A DNA stretch of 64,000 bases from Kuschelorhynchus macadamiae (lineage: Eukaryota > Arthropoda > Insecta > Coleoptera > Curculionidae), in assembly GCA_030620095.1 (NCBI GenBank), contig JAUTXW010004704.1, positions 58,501 through 122,500 of the forward strand, given 5' to 3'. The position numbers and the translations under genes were made by a program. Under the pieces are notes generated by a model, which made no database searches, was not told where the DNA came from, and saw only the letters and a program-made list of their open reading frames with translations. Of the stretch, positions 1-11,610 are shown one piece after another. Every line of letters begins with the position of its first letter. Within the stretch, counting starts at the first letter, position 1.

Positions 1-1162
1 AAGTCGGGTCGCAAAAATGACATTAATAACTATCGTGGTGTGTCTTTGCTGCCAGTTATGTCCAAGGTGTTCGAACAGGGGATTCAACATGGATTTTTTA
101 AAGGGAGATCAACCTCAACCAACCTTGGAGTATTTCAGAACTATGTAATAGAAGGCGTGGAGAGTGGCATTCAGGTGGACGTAGTGTATACAGATATCTC
201 TAAGGCATTTGATATAGTTAATCATCACCTTCTTATTAGAAAATCATCTGCAATGGAACTGAATGGACCATACATTCACTGGATCAGTTCGTATCTAACC
301 AACCGAAAGCAAACCGTCAAGATTGCAGGTGTTGTGTCACGAGACATAATCGTAACGTCAGGCGTACCGCAAGGGTCACACTTGGGGCCCATTATCTTCC
401 TACTCTTTATTAATAGCGTTACATCTGTGTTCCATAAATGCAAATGCCTTTTATATGCAGACGACCTCAAGCTGTTTTATGCTGTCAATTCCATTGAAGA
501 CTGCTTGAGTGTTCAGGAGGACCTAGAAAATTTTGAAAACTGGTGTAATTTAAATAACCTGAATATCAACATCTCTAAATGTAAAGTAATGAAATTTTCG
601 AAAAGTAGGGCTCCTATAACATACCCATACTATATTGGAGACACTGTTTTAGATTCTGTAAATAGTTTTAATGATTTGGGTGTTGTCTTTAGTGAAAATC
701 TAAGTTTTAGCAAGCATGTTGATATTATAGTTCTGAAAGCCTCAAGAATGCTAGGTTTTTTACGCCGGACTTGCTCTCATATATGTGATGTTAAAGCAAT
801 CAAATGTTTATATTTTTGTCTTGTGCGTAGTATATTAGAATATAATTCTGTTGTATGGTGTCCTTTTCACAATTGTGAGATTCAACGTCTTGAGGCTGTT
901 CAAAATAGGTTTGTTAAAAAACAAGGAATTATCGTACCAGACGCGTCTTCAACTAGCCGGTATCGAGAGTTTGAAATTTCGAAGGCAAAACACTTTAGCA
1001 ATTTTCTTACACAAACTTGTAACTGGAAGAATAGAATGCAATCAGTTGTTGACAACAGTCAATTTTCGCTTACCTCGAAGAAATACAAGATGTAGAGATC
1101 TTTTCCAGCTTATATTCCATCGCACAAATTATGGTACGCGGCGTTTCTCAGATTGCTTATGA
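1..1162 (+). pseudogene. Non-LTR retrotransposon reverse transcriptase, C-terminal part
   Basis: This is the reverse transcriptase (RT) region of a LINE, cut off by the window start. The reading frame from 40 contains the RT palm motifs SKAFD (about residues 49-53), SGVPQGS (around 107-113) and YADDLK (around 139-144), the last carrying the catalytic Asp pair. A frameshift near 920 moves the thumb and C-terminal part into the frame seen at about 930-1162, where the RLPRRNTRCRD-type tail of Jockey/CR1-like LINEs is read. RT copies its RNA at a nicked target site. The copy cannot encode a full protein. I am sure it is a LINE; the clade (Jockey/CR1-like) is less certain. Confidence 0.85.
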
Positions 1163-1367
1163 AGAATTACAATTATAACTTTGAAAATATTGACTTTTTT
1201 GCATGTAATTTAAATACGGTTAAGAATTTGATTAAGATGCGTTTAAATGGTTAGATACTGAGTTTTATCCTGTAACAGATAGGATTAGATGACTTTTTTT
1301 TGTATGTACAATTTGGAGTTTAAACTCTGTAAGTGCTTATAACAATAGATAAATAAATAAATAAATT
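1..1367 (+). mobile_element. LINE 3' end with TAAA-repeat tail
   Basis: The RT pseudogene is followed by a short 3' UTR and a tail of AAAT/TAAA repeats at about 1349-1366, the usual 3' end of a target-primed LINE insertion. The 5' end lies outside the window. Immediately after the tail the sequence switches to the GTCTGTC satellite, so the LINE landed in, or next to, that repeat. Confidence 0.75.
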
Positions 1368-2165
1368 CCGTTGGTCTGTCTCTCTGTCGGTCTGCCTGAC
1401 CGCGGCGTAGCTAAAAAACTACTACTTCGATTGGCTTCAAATTTTGAGTATAACCTGGTCATATTTTATCGAAAATCCATTATGATGAAACAAAATGGCA
1501 GCCTAATTAAATGTCAAAAAAATATCACTAAAAACCTAATTCTCTAATTAACCTCAAATTTTGCAGAAATGTTAAGTATTATGGGCAAATTAACTGGGAA
1601 TATTATAGTTCGAATCCAAGGTGGTGAAACAAAATGGCGGTTTAATAAAATATTTAAACTTTCAACCTCCAAAAACCACTTAATGTATTGATTTCAAAGT
1701 TTGACTAATAATTAATTATGACATAGAGATGAACTAGTAAAATTGTGGTACAAATTCAAAATGGTGGAACAAAATGACGGCCAAATAAAATGTTTTTAAT
1801 CGTGAAAAAAACACCAGTTTTCACATATCTACTATTTAGCGTCTCTAGAAGCCAAAAATATATGTTTTATCAACTGCGTTGGTTTCTCTGTCGGTCTAGC
1901 TGTCCGTTTGTCAGTCTGTCAGTTCGCGGCATAACTTAAAGTTAACTTATCCGATTAACTTGAAATTATATATCAAATATTAAGGGTCATATAGAGATGA
2001 CCTGGTAATATTTTAGTAGACATCTAGTATCGCGGAACAAGATGGCGGCGTAGTGAAACTTTCAAAAAATTATATCTAAAACACTAATTATCCAATTTAT
2101 CTTAAATTTTACACAAAAATCAGGGAATGAATTCATAACATTAACAAGGGCGGCATAAGGCAATT
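1368..2165 (+). repeat. GATGGCGG satellite-like repeat, array 1
   Basis: Begins with degenerate GTCTGTC repeats and a GCGGCGTAGCTAAAAAACTA block, then runs through diverged sub-repeats of roughly 145 bp. Each sub-repeat holds a stretch like TTCAAATTTTGCA, then GGTAAAATTTTGG, then GATGGCGGAACAAAATGG. Similar arrays occur at 21395, 35633, 43400, 54490 and 61345. No coding potential is evident. Confidence 0.8.
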
Positions 2166-2940
2166 TTAAAAAATTCAGCTTGGAAAAATTTTGTGTTAGC
2201 ACTAATTGTAACTAAATCAGGCTATAGGTCACTACTTCTAATTAAACTTAAAACATTTATGGTCATAGTCATTTACACATTCATCACAAACACTTTATAA
2301 TTAGAAGCAAAAAACAGGTGAACCAGGCTTAAGTACATCTCTTATGGTTCTCTATATGGCCAATGGTTGGGAACTTCTTGTTTGAATCAATATTCATTTA
2401 ATAATCACAAAAACCATTAAAATAAGCTACTAAAACAACAAATCTCATAAGAAACCCACGTAGGCGAAAAGTAAAAAAAAGCGGTTTTAGCAGCAATATG
2501 GCCGAACCAATCAAAATAATACGTTACAGCAGTACGTTTGAACGTAATGGAGTAGTCTCTGCAAAGTTCAGGAAGGTACTGATACTTAAAAGATGTAATT
2601 TAGAAAACAGATTAGAAACAGTAAATTTGAATAATTACTATTATATAAAAATTTATGAATATTTTTTTGACAAAAATAAAGCAATTATTAATTATCGATT
2701 ATGGCAATATCTGAATATTTCTGAATATGGCTATTTCCGATCAGACATTTGCAGACTAATGAATATTTATCTGCTGCCTCTATCTTTTTTTATTCTTTTC
2801 AGTGAGAAACACTTTAGATGGCATCAAGACCATAGAATGAGGGCAAGAACACAAAACTAATGGGAATATTTGAAAAAAACCGAAATGCTACCTACAGCAT
2901 TGTGGCTTGATAAGCGTGGAGGGAGTACTGATAGCCTATA
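2166..2940. other. No recognisable gene
   Basis: An open frame at 2498-2860 (120 codons) has low-complexity composition and no motif I recognise, and I do not call it a gene. The rest is AT-rich sequence without evident structure. Confidence 0.5.
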
Positions 2941-2950
2941 AGGAAAAAAA

Positions 2951-2999
<49 letters not shown>
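2941..2999. repeat. (AT)n microsatellite
   Basis: Near-perfect AT dinucleotide run, bordering the left PLE-like arm. Comparable runs lie at 3584-3630, 9046-9108, 11615-11665, 30033-30087 and 30377-30442. Confidence 0.95.
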
Positions 3000-3001
<2 letters not shown>

Positions 3002-3067
3002 AAGAGGTTTTATTTCGGGTCTAGCGGTCCTTGGGGAAAAAAAAGAAGAAATTCTTTTTATTTTAAG

Positions 3068-3109
3068 TGCTCAATATTTCGCTAATGTTTATTAGCTTCA
3101 TCAGGAGCA
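3068..3109 (-). ncRNA. Hammerhead ribozyme motif (PLE type), left arm
   Basis: On the minus strand: stem I TGCTC (3109-3105), core CTGATGA (3104-3098), one unpaired A, helix II GCTAAT/ATTAGC with loop AAAC, core GAAA, a self-complementary ATAT for helix III, then GAGCA (3072-3068) closing stem I with five pairs. The very short palindromic helix III fits the minimal type I hammerheads of Penelope-like elements, which are thought to act as dimers. The extra base before helix II departs from the textbook form. Confidence 0.65.
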
Positions 3110-3444
3110 ACTACAAAAATTATAAAGAATAGGTCCAATTAGATTTATAACATTATAATGACAATCAAAAGAATAAAATTTTGCCTAGATATACATAGTC
3201 AATCCATACTTAAAAATTACTTATAAGATGGTAGAGTCAATAATTTTTAAATTTTAACATTTCTACATTACAACAGCTCAAATAATGTGGCGTTTTTAAT
3301 GATAATATTCATGTCCCAGCAGTTGAATTGCAAAAAAGGAGAACAAAACATATTAGTATGTATATCTAGGCAATCTTTTTTTCTTTTTATTGTCATTATA
3401 ATGTTATAATTGTAATTGGACCTATTCTTTATAATTTTTGTAGT

Positions 3445-3486
3445 TGCTCCTGATGAAGCTAATAAACATTGGGAAAATATTGAGCA
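3445..3486 (+). ncRNA. Decayed hammerhead motif, right arm
   Basis: Inverted copy of the left-arm motif. Stem I TGCTC/GAGCA and core CTGATGA are kept, but the second strand of helix II and the GAAA core read ATTGGGAAAA instead of ATTAGCGAAA. The conserved G of the core is displaced or lost, so this copy is probably inactive. Confidence 0.6.
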
Positions 3487-3582
3487 CTTAAGATAAAAAG
3501 AGTTTCTTCTTTTTTTTCCCACAGACCGCTAGACTCGAAATAAAACCTCTTTGTAATGTTTGTTTGTACGGTCGGAAATACT

Positions 3583-3630
<48 letters not shown>

Positions 3631-3632
<2 letters not shown>

Positions 3633-4918
3633 GGGTGTTTTTTTTAGAGGTTTGTTTTTTGATTTGGCAACACCGCTTTTAGTGAATGTCAATTTGAGCG
3701 ACGACATATATTGTTTGCCATTTCATCATAAATAGACTTACGCCGGAACAACGCTTGCAAATTGTGCAAATTTATTTTGAAAATCGTGGTTCAGTTCGCG
3801 AAACCTATCGTGCGCTACGACCATTTTACGGTCGACATAATCGTCCATCCGAGCAAGTTATCCGAATAACCATGCATCGTTTTCGAACCACGCATACTCT
3901 AGTTGATAATGTGCATCCGCAGAGACGTCGTACAGTGCGCACCGAAGAAGTTATTGCTGCTGTGGATCGTAGTGTTCAGGACGACCCGAATGAGTCGATT
4001 CGCCATCGTGCACAACAATTGCGGCTGTGCCCGTCTACTTTATGGAAGATTTTGCGCAAGGATCTTGGTTTACGACCTTACAAGATCCAGCTCGTGCAAG
4101 AGCTGAAGCCACGTGACCATCATCTTCGTCGTACGTTCGGTGAATGGGCCGAAAATAAGATTGCAGTTGACCCTGATTTCCATAAAAAAATATTGTTTAG
4201 CGATGAGGCTCATTTTTGGCTCAACGGATATGTAAACAAGCAAAACTGCCGGATTTGGAGTGGGGAAAACCCGAAAGCATTTATTGAGACTCCGTTACAT
4301 CCACAGAAGCTCACTGTTTGGTGTGCTTTATGGGCTGGTGGAATCATTGGCCCATATTTTTTCAAAGATGAGGACGGCCAGAATGTTACAGTCAATGGAG
4401 AGCGCTATAGATCAATGATAACTGACTTTTTCCTTCCCCAGTTAAATAACAATAATCCGGAGACGCTTTGGTTCCAACAAGATGGTGCAACATGTCATAC
4501 AGCGCGCGAGACCATCAATTTATTGCAGGAAACATTTGATACCCGCATAATTTCACGTAACGGACCCGTTAATTGGCCTCCACGGTCGTGTGATCTCACA
4601 CCTATGGATTATTTTCTATGGGGGTATGTCAAATCACTAGTCTACTCTGATAAACCACCGACGTTGGAACATCTGGAAGCCAACATACGACGCGTTATTG
4701 GCGATATAAGACCTCTGCTGCTTGAAAAAGTGGTCGACAATTGGACTTCCAGATTACGTTTCGTTCGAGCCAGCCGTGGCGGCCATATGCCCCAAATCAT
4801 ATTTAAGCACTAATGGCATACAATAACCATTTCAAAAAAATAAATACGATGGCCTATTAGTGATATTTATGTGTTTTATTTAATTTCAAAGTTCTATACC
4901 TCTAAAAAAAACACCCAT
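3631..4918 (+). mobile_element. Complete mariner-like element, TSD TA
   Basis: Both ends carry an identical 21-bp terminal inverted repeat, ATGGGTG followed by eight T and AGAGGT (3631-3651 and, inverted, 4898-4918). The element is flanked by TA on both sides (3629-3630, 4919-4920), the target of IS630-Tc1-mariner elements; on the left the TA belongs to an AT microsatellite. The exact TIR identity and the long open transposase frame suggest a recent insertion. Confidence 0.92.
3728..4813 (+). pseudogene. Mariner-like DD41D transposase lacking its ATG
   Basis: DDE transposase for cut-and-paste transposition at TA sites. The N-terminal helix-turn-helix part (DUF4817 type, RLTPEQRLQIV onward) is followed by a DDE domain: FSDEAHF holds the first Asp, FQQDGATCHTA the second, and CDLTPMDYFLWG the third. 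I count 41 residues between the second and third Asp (DD41D, rosa/VISITOR-like). The frame is open from before 3728 to the stop at 4813, about 361 residues, which is full length. The expected start codon, just before NRLTPEQ, reads ATA at 3728-3730; the next in-frame starts are TTG at 3755 or an ATG about 40 codons further in, inside the DNA-binding domain. Otherwise it looks undamaged. Confidence 0.88.
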
Positions 4919-4920
4919 TA

Positions 4921-5394
4921 TATGTAGAACTTAAACTAAGGAAAACATACTAATATAATATTAAAAAGCTAATAAGTTTTATCAAAATAGCAGAATAATA
5001 ATTATATAAAATATACTATGTTATATAAATTTAGATTGATTCTATTTCTGCTATCAGAATCTGCAAAAATTGAGAATTTTGTTAATGTACTATGTATTAA
5101 ATTTGGAAGAGTTTTAATGCCAAGGTTTCACCTAGCTCATACACAGCCCAACTCATGAAAAGTGAATTGTTTAGACAATATTTTTATTAATTTTGAAATA
5201 AATGGGGTTTAAAATGGGATGTTCTGATTGTAAGGTTCAGATTCTGGAAGTGGAATTTGTCTCAATGGGAATGCAGATGTATAAACGTATATATAATCAA
5301 GTTAAACATCAAACCTTTTATAATTGCCTTTCACAAGAAAGTTGACAAAACTCGCAAGATGTGTATGAGACTGATTTAGTCGAGTTGAAATATA
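4921..5394. other. No recognisable gene
   Basis: AT-rich sequence with no motif, tandem repeat or long open frame that I can support. Confidence 0.5.
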
Positions 5395-5560
5395 TATTTT
5401 TTCAAGAGACTTTTCATTACTTTTACGACCTGTGCTTTCCACTAAAATTAAATAACAACTGAAGCCACATACATTTAATATGAATGATTGGGTTACTGAG
5501 GAGGTAAGGGCAGTAAAACAAACAGTTATGTTATGCTATGAATGCTTTTGTTGGCAGTTG
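5395..5560 (+). pseudogene. LINE ORF2 scrap between endonuclease and RT
   Basis: A short stretch reads YFYDLCFPLK and, in a nearby frame, NDWVTEEVRAVKQ. The LINE at 25222-27968 has YWFDLAFPMK and DNWVTQEIKK in the linker just before its RT domain, so the order and spacing match. Only this linker survives. Confidence 0.5.
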
Positions 5561-7171
5561 GAGTATAACTTTCTCTTTTTATTGCATGAAGTCACTTCTT
5601 TCGACTTTCTTCGTCCTTTGGAAACCCAAAAAATGAACATTAGGTCCTCTCGAACAATTTCCATTGCAATTAGGTATACAACAAATAAAGAGCATTGTTC
5701 TAAATTCATATATTTCCTTGCAAATCCACTTTTTGTTAGAATTCTAGTGTTAACACCACTAGCACAAACTTTTATTTTGACGAAACTTTTATAGCACCAG
5801 TCTCAAAACTAATAGCACTAACGCAAATATGTACAGAAATAGTAAAAAAACTACTAATGTTCTAATTTATTTGTAAAAACGAATGCAAAAACAGGCCGTA
5901 AACGAATTTATAGATAGCAGTTAAGTACAAAAATTTACTACTAGTGATGACTCATCTGAAGCTGTCAATGGCTGTTTCCAGGCTTTCTAGTAGAAACGGT
6001 GTTAATTAGACCAGATCTAGTTGCCATGATACTTAAAACTCGCCAGTTATGTTTCGCATATGTCACTGTCATTTTGTAAATGTGACATTTAGAAACATTA
6101 TTTTTTCTATTGTTAAATATGTCATCCTAAACCTATAACTGTCAAGATAGACCTGGTGTAAATTTAAACCTCTTGAGTGAATACGGGTATAATGTGTCCA
6201 ACCAATTGTCATGGTTTAATGCAATTTAGTGGAAATTAAAGTTAGAAGATTTATTGATCACACTTAATTGTTATTATTTGATTCTTATTCAAAGATTTAA
6301 TGAGATCATATCTTCTGACTTTTTTTTTGGTTTTGTAGAAAGGCTCCTTATGTATTGATCAACCTAAATAGCTTAATGTTCATTAAACAAAGTATAAATC
6401 ATATATAAAGTGCACTGACACAGCTAAAAACGGAAATTAACCCAAAAAAGAAACAAAAATTTGGACCAAACTCTCCTTGTACAAGTGATGGTGATTTTAG
6501 TTCTAACAACTCATCGAATGGTCGTTATTAAAAAGTAGTTAAAAATGCAGCGTTGCAAAGACCATTGTCTGCGGATAGCTAACGAACCATTTAACAGCTC
6601 TCTGTAAAAAGTTTAAAAGTTTAAAGTTTGAAACTGGGTTTTAAGCTGAAGTAAAACTAAGAAAATCGCCGGAAAACTTTTGGAGTTTAAGTAAATATAT
6701 ATTCAGAGTACATTGCTCTGACAAGTTTTCTTTTTTTTTTTAGTTGGATATACTAGAGCATAATGTCTGATTTGTGTTGATTCAAATAGTTTTGGTTCAA
6801 ACTAAAATATGATTAAATGTTTTGAGTAACTCATTTTGTGAAATTTATGTTCTAAAAATGTCTCTTTAGAGGATTTATTTTTCCATTATTTTTATTATCC
6901 CGTTAATAAAACTCTAAAATTAAATACCATTCCATCAACATCGTGTAGGTACCTACCTCAGAAGTTTTTCTAACGATCCTGCATCATTCTTCTGGAAAAT
7001 GGATTTGCGTGAAATTGCCGATTTTTTGCTATTAAAGTTTATAACATTTTGATCAAAAATTAATACTGATATACCCTCGTCAAACGCATTGTGTATGTTT
7101 TACATGTAGGATGTCAAAATTTAAGGTTCGACTTAATAGCTTCTTATAGATAGACATATTATAATTAATTA
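5561..7171. other. No recognisable gene
   Basis: About 1.6 kb of AT-rich DNA without a motif I recognise. The open frame continuing from the LINE scrap to 5794 shows no further family resemblance. Confidence 0.5.
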
Positions 7172-8584
7172 CACTGGCCGACAAGATTTTTTTAACACAG
7201 GCCAGCTCATTATTTTCTAAAAGCTCTAATATGTACCATTTTTTAATTAGAACCTTTTATATTGGCAAGTAACCAATTTTATTGTGGGGCGGCTAAAATT
7301 GGTCCATTTTACAACATTAGACATAAAATAAAGACGAGAATGTCGAGTCAAACGCGCCGAAATTGCAAAATTTCTCCTCACAAATTTTGTTATATTTGTG
7401 GAGAATTTCTGGTGAAATCACAAGCCAGGCTATTTTCCGAAAATGTAAAAAAAGCCTACTTTAAATATTTTGGTGTGTTAAATGGGGATCAAGATAAGCG
7501 GTGGACTCACCACGTGTGCTGTGTTAGTTCTAGTGTATCATTGGTGCAGTGGATGAAGGGAAAGAGAAAAAGTATGCCTTTTGCAGTTCCAATGGTATGG
7601 CGAGAACCCAGCAATCATTCTGACGATTGTTATTTTTGCCTGACAAAGACTGAAGGTTATTCCAAAAAGGGAAAGCACAATATAGAATATCCAAATTTGC
7701 AATCTGCCATACAACCTGTTCCTCATAATGCAAATTTGCCAGTGCCGATTGCGCCTTTAAATTGGCAAGCTATTGATTTGGGAGATAATGCAGATAACGC
7801 ATCATCAGGCAGCTCAGAAGAACAGTGCACCGATCCCACTTTTACCACAGGTCCCAGTTCCGGCGAGCCACATTTGATTGTTCAAAGTGAATTAAATGAT
7901 TTAGTACGTGATTTGGGGTTATCCAAGCAACAGGCTGAACTTCTGGGTTCCCGTCTTAAGGAATGGAACCTATTAGCCAAACAAAAAAAATTACGAATTT
8001 CGAAAAAGAATGGTATGTTTTCTGAATTCTACAGTACGGAAAATTCGTTGTGCGTGTATACTGATATACTGATATTAATGCAGTAACTTGATATTGAACA
8101 TTCTCCCTGTGAGTGGCGCCTATTCATAGACTCACCTAAATATAGCTTAAAAGCTGTGTTATTGCATAATGGAAATTTAAAACCCTCTATACCAGTTGCC
8201 CATTCAGTTGCAATGAAAGAAAATGGATAAAATAAACTACAATAGGTATAAATGGCAGATATGTGAGGACTTAAAAGGTATAGCGATTTTAGTGGGACTT
8301 CAGGAGGGATTTACAAAATATTGCTGTTTTCTTTGTTTATGTAACAAAAATTTGACCAGAAAGAAGCGAATTTCAACCGGGATCTCAAAATGTTAAATTT
8401 ATACCTCTTGTTGATCCCAAAAATGTCCTTTTGCCTCCTCTTCACATTAAACCTGGGCTAACAAGAAAACCCTACGTGCTACAACTTTCTATTTCTCATT
8501 TTCGTATTTGGATAGGTCCATTCTACTAGATTATGCTATTCTGATTTGTGTTACAACAAAAAAATTTTTTTTTGTCGGCCGGTG
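7172..8584 (+). mobile_element. TIR-bounded DNA element with CACTGGCCGACAA ends
   Basis: The left end CACTGGCCGACAA (7172) is matched in inverted orientation by TTTGTCGGCCGGTG ending at 8584, followed on the inside of both ends by T/A-rich runs. No clear target duplication is visible (left flank ATTA, right flank TTGA). The ends start with CACT, as in CACTA/Chapaev-like elements, but I cannot assign a superfamily. It contains the cysteine-rich pseudogene at 7340. Confidence 0.6.
7340..8470 (+). pseudogene. Cysteine-rich protein of a repetitive arthropod family
   Basis: I recognise a protein type that recurs in arthropod genomes and is annotated only as uncharacterised. Landmarks are paired cysteines in FCYICGEF (about residues 16-23), HHVCC and DCYFCLT, the block KRKSMPFAVPMVWREP, and EPHLIVQSELNDLVRDL. 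The start is ATG at 7340, because MSSQTRRNCKISP fits the usual beginning. An in-frame TAA at 8084-8086 interrupts the frame; directly after it the same frame continues with LDIEHSPCEWRLFIDSPK, and later GLQEGFTKYCCFLC, both expected in this family. Sitting between TIRs, it is best seen as element-encoded. No catalytic residues can be assigned. Confidence 0.7.
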
Positions 8585-8885
8585 TTGAATTGAATGAATT
8601 TTATAAATAATAAAGAATCGTATCGAAAGAACAATTTCAGAATAATATGCTATAACACTGATGCAATATAGTAGAATATTAATTATTCTATGAGTTTCTG
8701 AATTAAATAAAAATTGCTATCTTATTACCATAGATATTTTTCTTTTAAATTGAAATACTGAAAGTATTTTTAATATAAAACAAAACATTATACAGGACTT
8801 ATCATTAAATTGTTTACAAATGCTGAAATATCCTGTAATGATTTTTGGCCACATTATATATACACATTATAAACAAAAAATCAAG

Positions 8886-8960
8886 TGGGGCGTGGTAAAA
8901 TATTAGTAGAAATCCAATATGGTGGAACAAAACGATGCCCTAATAGAAGGAAGGATTCAG
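8886..8960 (+). repeat. Fragment of the GATGGCGG repeat
   Basis: A short piece with TAGTAGAAATCCAATATGG followed by TGGAACAAAACGATG, matching the sub-repeat core of the arrays elsewhere in the window. Confidence 0.6.
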
Positions 8961-9040
8961 CAAGGGAAGTTCCGGGTAAAGGAAATTTATCTATTTTTAA
9001 TTTTTTGCAAGTGTTTTGTATGCATTTTAAATCTTATGCA

Positions 9041-9108
<68 letters not shown>

Positions 9109-9109
<1 letters not shown>

Positions 9110-11610
9110 TGGGTGATTCACGACCCACTGTACATACTTATGTGGTGTATAGAATATCCCTAGGGTATATCGAAATGGATATTTAAATTGATAAATTCGG
9201 CTTTATTACCAAGATACAGGGTGATTTTCGTATTTTGTAAAAATTTGTTCACCCTGTATCTCATAAACTGCTTAATAGATTTTTTAAAATTTTGTACACA
9301 AACACTCTTGGTATATCATAACTTTTTGACGTTTGAAAAGTAGCAAAGTTCCAGGGCCGTATCCAGCCAATTCACACAGGGGTGGGGGGTTAGTTTTGAG
9401 ACACCCTGTACATCGGAATTCGGTATTTTTGAATTTTTTTCTTAAACTACATTCATTTGTGAACAAAAATATGCCACCATCTTGAATGGCACACTAAAGG
9501 TTATGTACGAAATTTAAATCTTTAGATAGTACATACCCCTTTTTTTAGTGGTATCTGTATTAAAGCTTTTAACTAAGTATAAAATTATTTCAATGATTGA
9601 CTTTAAAAAAAATTACTCTACTAATAAAACACAGCCTTGTCGAATTAATTTTTATTTTCAGTAGCCCAAAAAAAAACTGAAATCTACCCTAACACAATAA
9701 CGTCTTAAAAGCTACAAAATGTTTTCAAAATGCATACCACCGGTGTCTCTACATTTTTGTGCACGCTTTTGTAGGTTTGCAATTGAACGGTGAATCATTT
9801 GAGGGTTTTGTCTAACCTCGTCGCAATAAAAATGTATCCTATTTATTAATTGATCCCTAGTTTCGATTGGAACACTGTAAACTTTTTGTTTTAGATGCCC
9901 CCACAAAAAGTAGTCGGCTGAATTAAAGTCTGGCGACCTAGCTGGCCAAGGATGTGGTCCTCCGCGTCCAATCCACCGATCAGCAAATTGTTGATTGAGA
10001 TAATTTCGAACATCAATTCCAAAATGTGCAGGTGCCCCATCGTGTTGAAACCATATGCCTCTTAAATTTACATTTTCTAATAAGCCCGGTAAAATGTTTT
10101 GTAGAAAGTCCAAATACACAACAGCCGTTAGTCGTTGAGGGAAAATATGTGGTCCAATTAAATGATTATTTATTAAGCCGCACCAAACATTCACTGAAAA
10201 TTTTCGTTGAGAATTGGCCAATCGCAACGAATGAGGGTTTTCATCTGCCCATACATGAGAGTTTCTAGAATTAAAGACTCCGTCACTTGTAAATTGGGCT
10301 TCATCAGTGAATAGTGCTCTAAAAATAGTTCTTCGATGATTTATTACCTACCTAGCAAATCATAATCTAGGCAAGTAGTCGCCTTCTTCTAATCTTTGTA
10401 CCTCTTGTACATGGAAAGGGTATAAGTTTTCATTTTTTATAGTTCTCCATACTCTTGTCTGCGGTATCGCTAATTGGGCGGAAATTCGCCTAGTGCATGT
10501 GGTTGGATCTTCCCTCACAAGGTTGAGAATATTCTCTTCTTGGACCACGTTATTAGCACCCACTCTTTCAACATGAAGATCGGTTGAAGGAAACTTACCC
10601 TTTTCACGCAATGTATTAAAGGTTGCGGCAACCGTTTGGTGATTTGGAATTCTCCGATCCGGAAATCGTCTTCTGTATTCTTCTGTAGCAGCCCTTCCGT
10701 TACCATTACAAAATCCGTACACAAATACGATGTCTTGTACTCAGCATATATTTGTAAATAACGGCATTTTTACAATTATTGAAACGTACAAACTTTTTGC
10801 AAAGAGAAAATTCAAATAAAAAATCTTTAATTAACAATGTCAAACACAAATGATTGAATTGTATTTACGTAATGTCATTTTTAAAATATCTGTCTAAATT
10901 CCAAGGCTTACTTTATTATTTTTAGGTATTACAATTTATTGAATTTGTATTTTTTTGTAGGTTTTATGGTTACGAAAAAAATAAAGGTAAATAAAAAAAT
11001 TAAAAAAAAACAAGCTCTTACACGTAATTTGTATAGTACAATAATAAAAATAAAAAAGATAAATTTTAATTTTTTTAAAAAAGTCAAGCATTTAGACAAA
11101 AACCTCAAATGTAAATGGTTTATTCAAATTCACAAAAAGCGTGCACAAAAATGTAGAGCCGTTAGACAGGCTTATTGTGTTGAAAAATAATTTTGGTATT
11201 TTCGTAATCACTTAAAAATAAACAATAATTCGATTAGGCTGTTTTTATTAGTAGAAGATAGGTAATTTTTTTTGAAAAAATAAGATGTTTAACAATGAAA
11301 AATCTTAATAAAACTGTCCAACAACAACATCTTATTTTTTCAGATCCAAAATTTCGTACATAATCGTGTGCCAGTCAAGGGGTTCTTTTTGTTCACAAAT
11401 GAATAAGTGATTACAAAAATGATTTTTATTTTGACAAAAAGCAGTGGCGTGCCATTTTTTAATAAAATAATATAATATTTTGTGTACCAAATTTTAAAAA
11501 AATGGATTAAAGGAGAACAGGTAGATGATAAATTATTTACCAAAATATAAAAATTTATCCCCTTTTTAAAATAATGTAATTAATCAATAAATATCCATTA
11601 CATTTGTATA
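9109..11610 (-). mobile_element. Mariner-like element with long imperfect TIRs
   Basis: The left end CTGGGTGATTCACGACC follows a TA in an AT microsatellite. Sequences at about 9170-9690 reappear inverted at about 11210-11610: for example TTTTTTAAAATTTTGTACAC on the left and its counterpart GTACCAAATTTTAAAAAAAT on the right. The outermost ~60 bp of the right end are missing at the AT-rich stretch after 11610. The arms differ substantially, so the copy is old. Confidence 0.65.
9712..10767 (-). pseudogene. Mariner-like DD41D transposase, three nonsense codons
   Basis: One continuous frame of 352 codons runs from the ATG at 10767 down to 9712. It contains the HTH region with YRRRFPDRRIPNHQTV, the first-Asp block LFTDEAQFTSDG, FQHDGAPAHFGID and RSPDFNSADYFLWG. 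I count 41 residues between the second and third Asp. Three in-frame stops interrupt it, at about codon 9 and at two closely spaced codons near 10360 and 10348. No frameshift is needed, so inactivation was by point mutation. Confidence 0.8.

Larger units (their letters stand above)
3000..3556. mobile_element. Head-to-head pair of Penelope-like termini
   Basis: Arms 3000-3210 and about 3355-3556 are inverted copies of one ~200-bp sequence around a ~145-bp centre. Read outward, each arm carries a hammerhead core, then GAGCACTT, an A-rich stretch, and AATAAAACCTCTTTG, and ends close to an AT microsatellite. Penelope-like retroelements are known to carry hammerhead motifs in their terminal repeats and can have terminal repeats in inverse orientation. 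No reverse transcriptase or GIY-YIG coding remains between the arms, so this would be a remnant or a non-autonomous derivative. Confidence 0.6.

Noticed and set aside
2498..2860. 120-codon open frame
   Set aside because: Low-complexity composition, no motif, no neighbouring gene signals; expected by chance in AT-rich DNA.
10290..10310. Minus-strand CTGATGAAGCCC
   Set aside because: Encodes the TDEAQ motif of the mariner transposase; no GAAA core follows.
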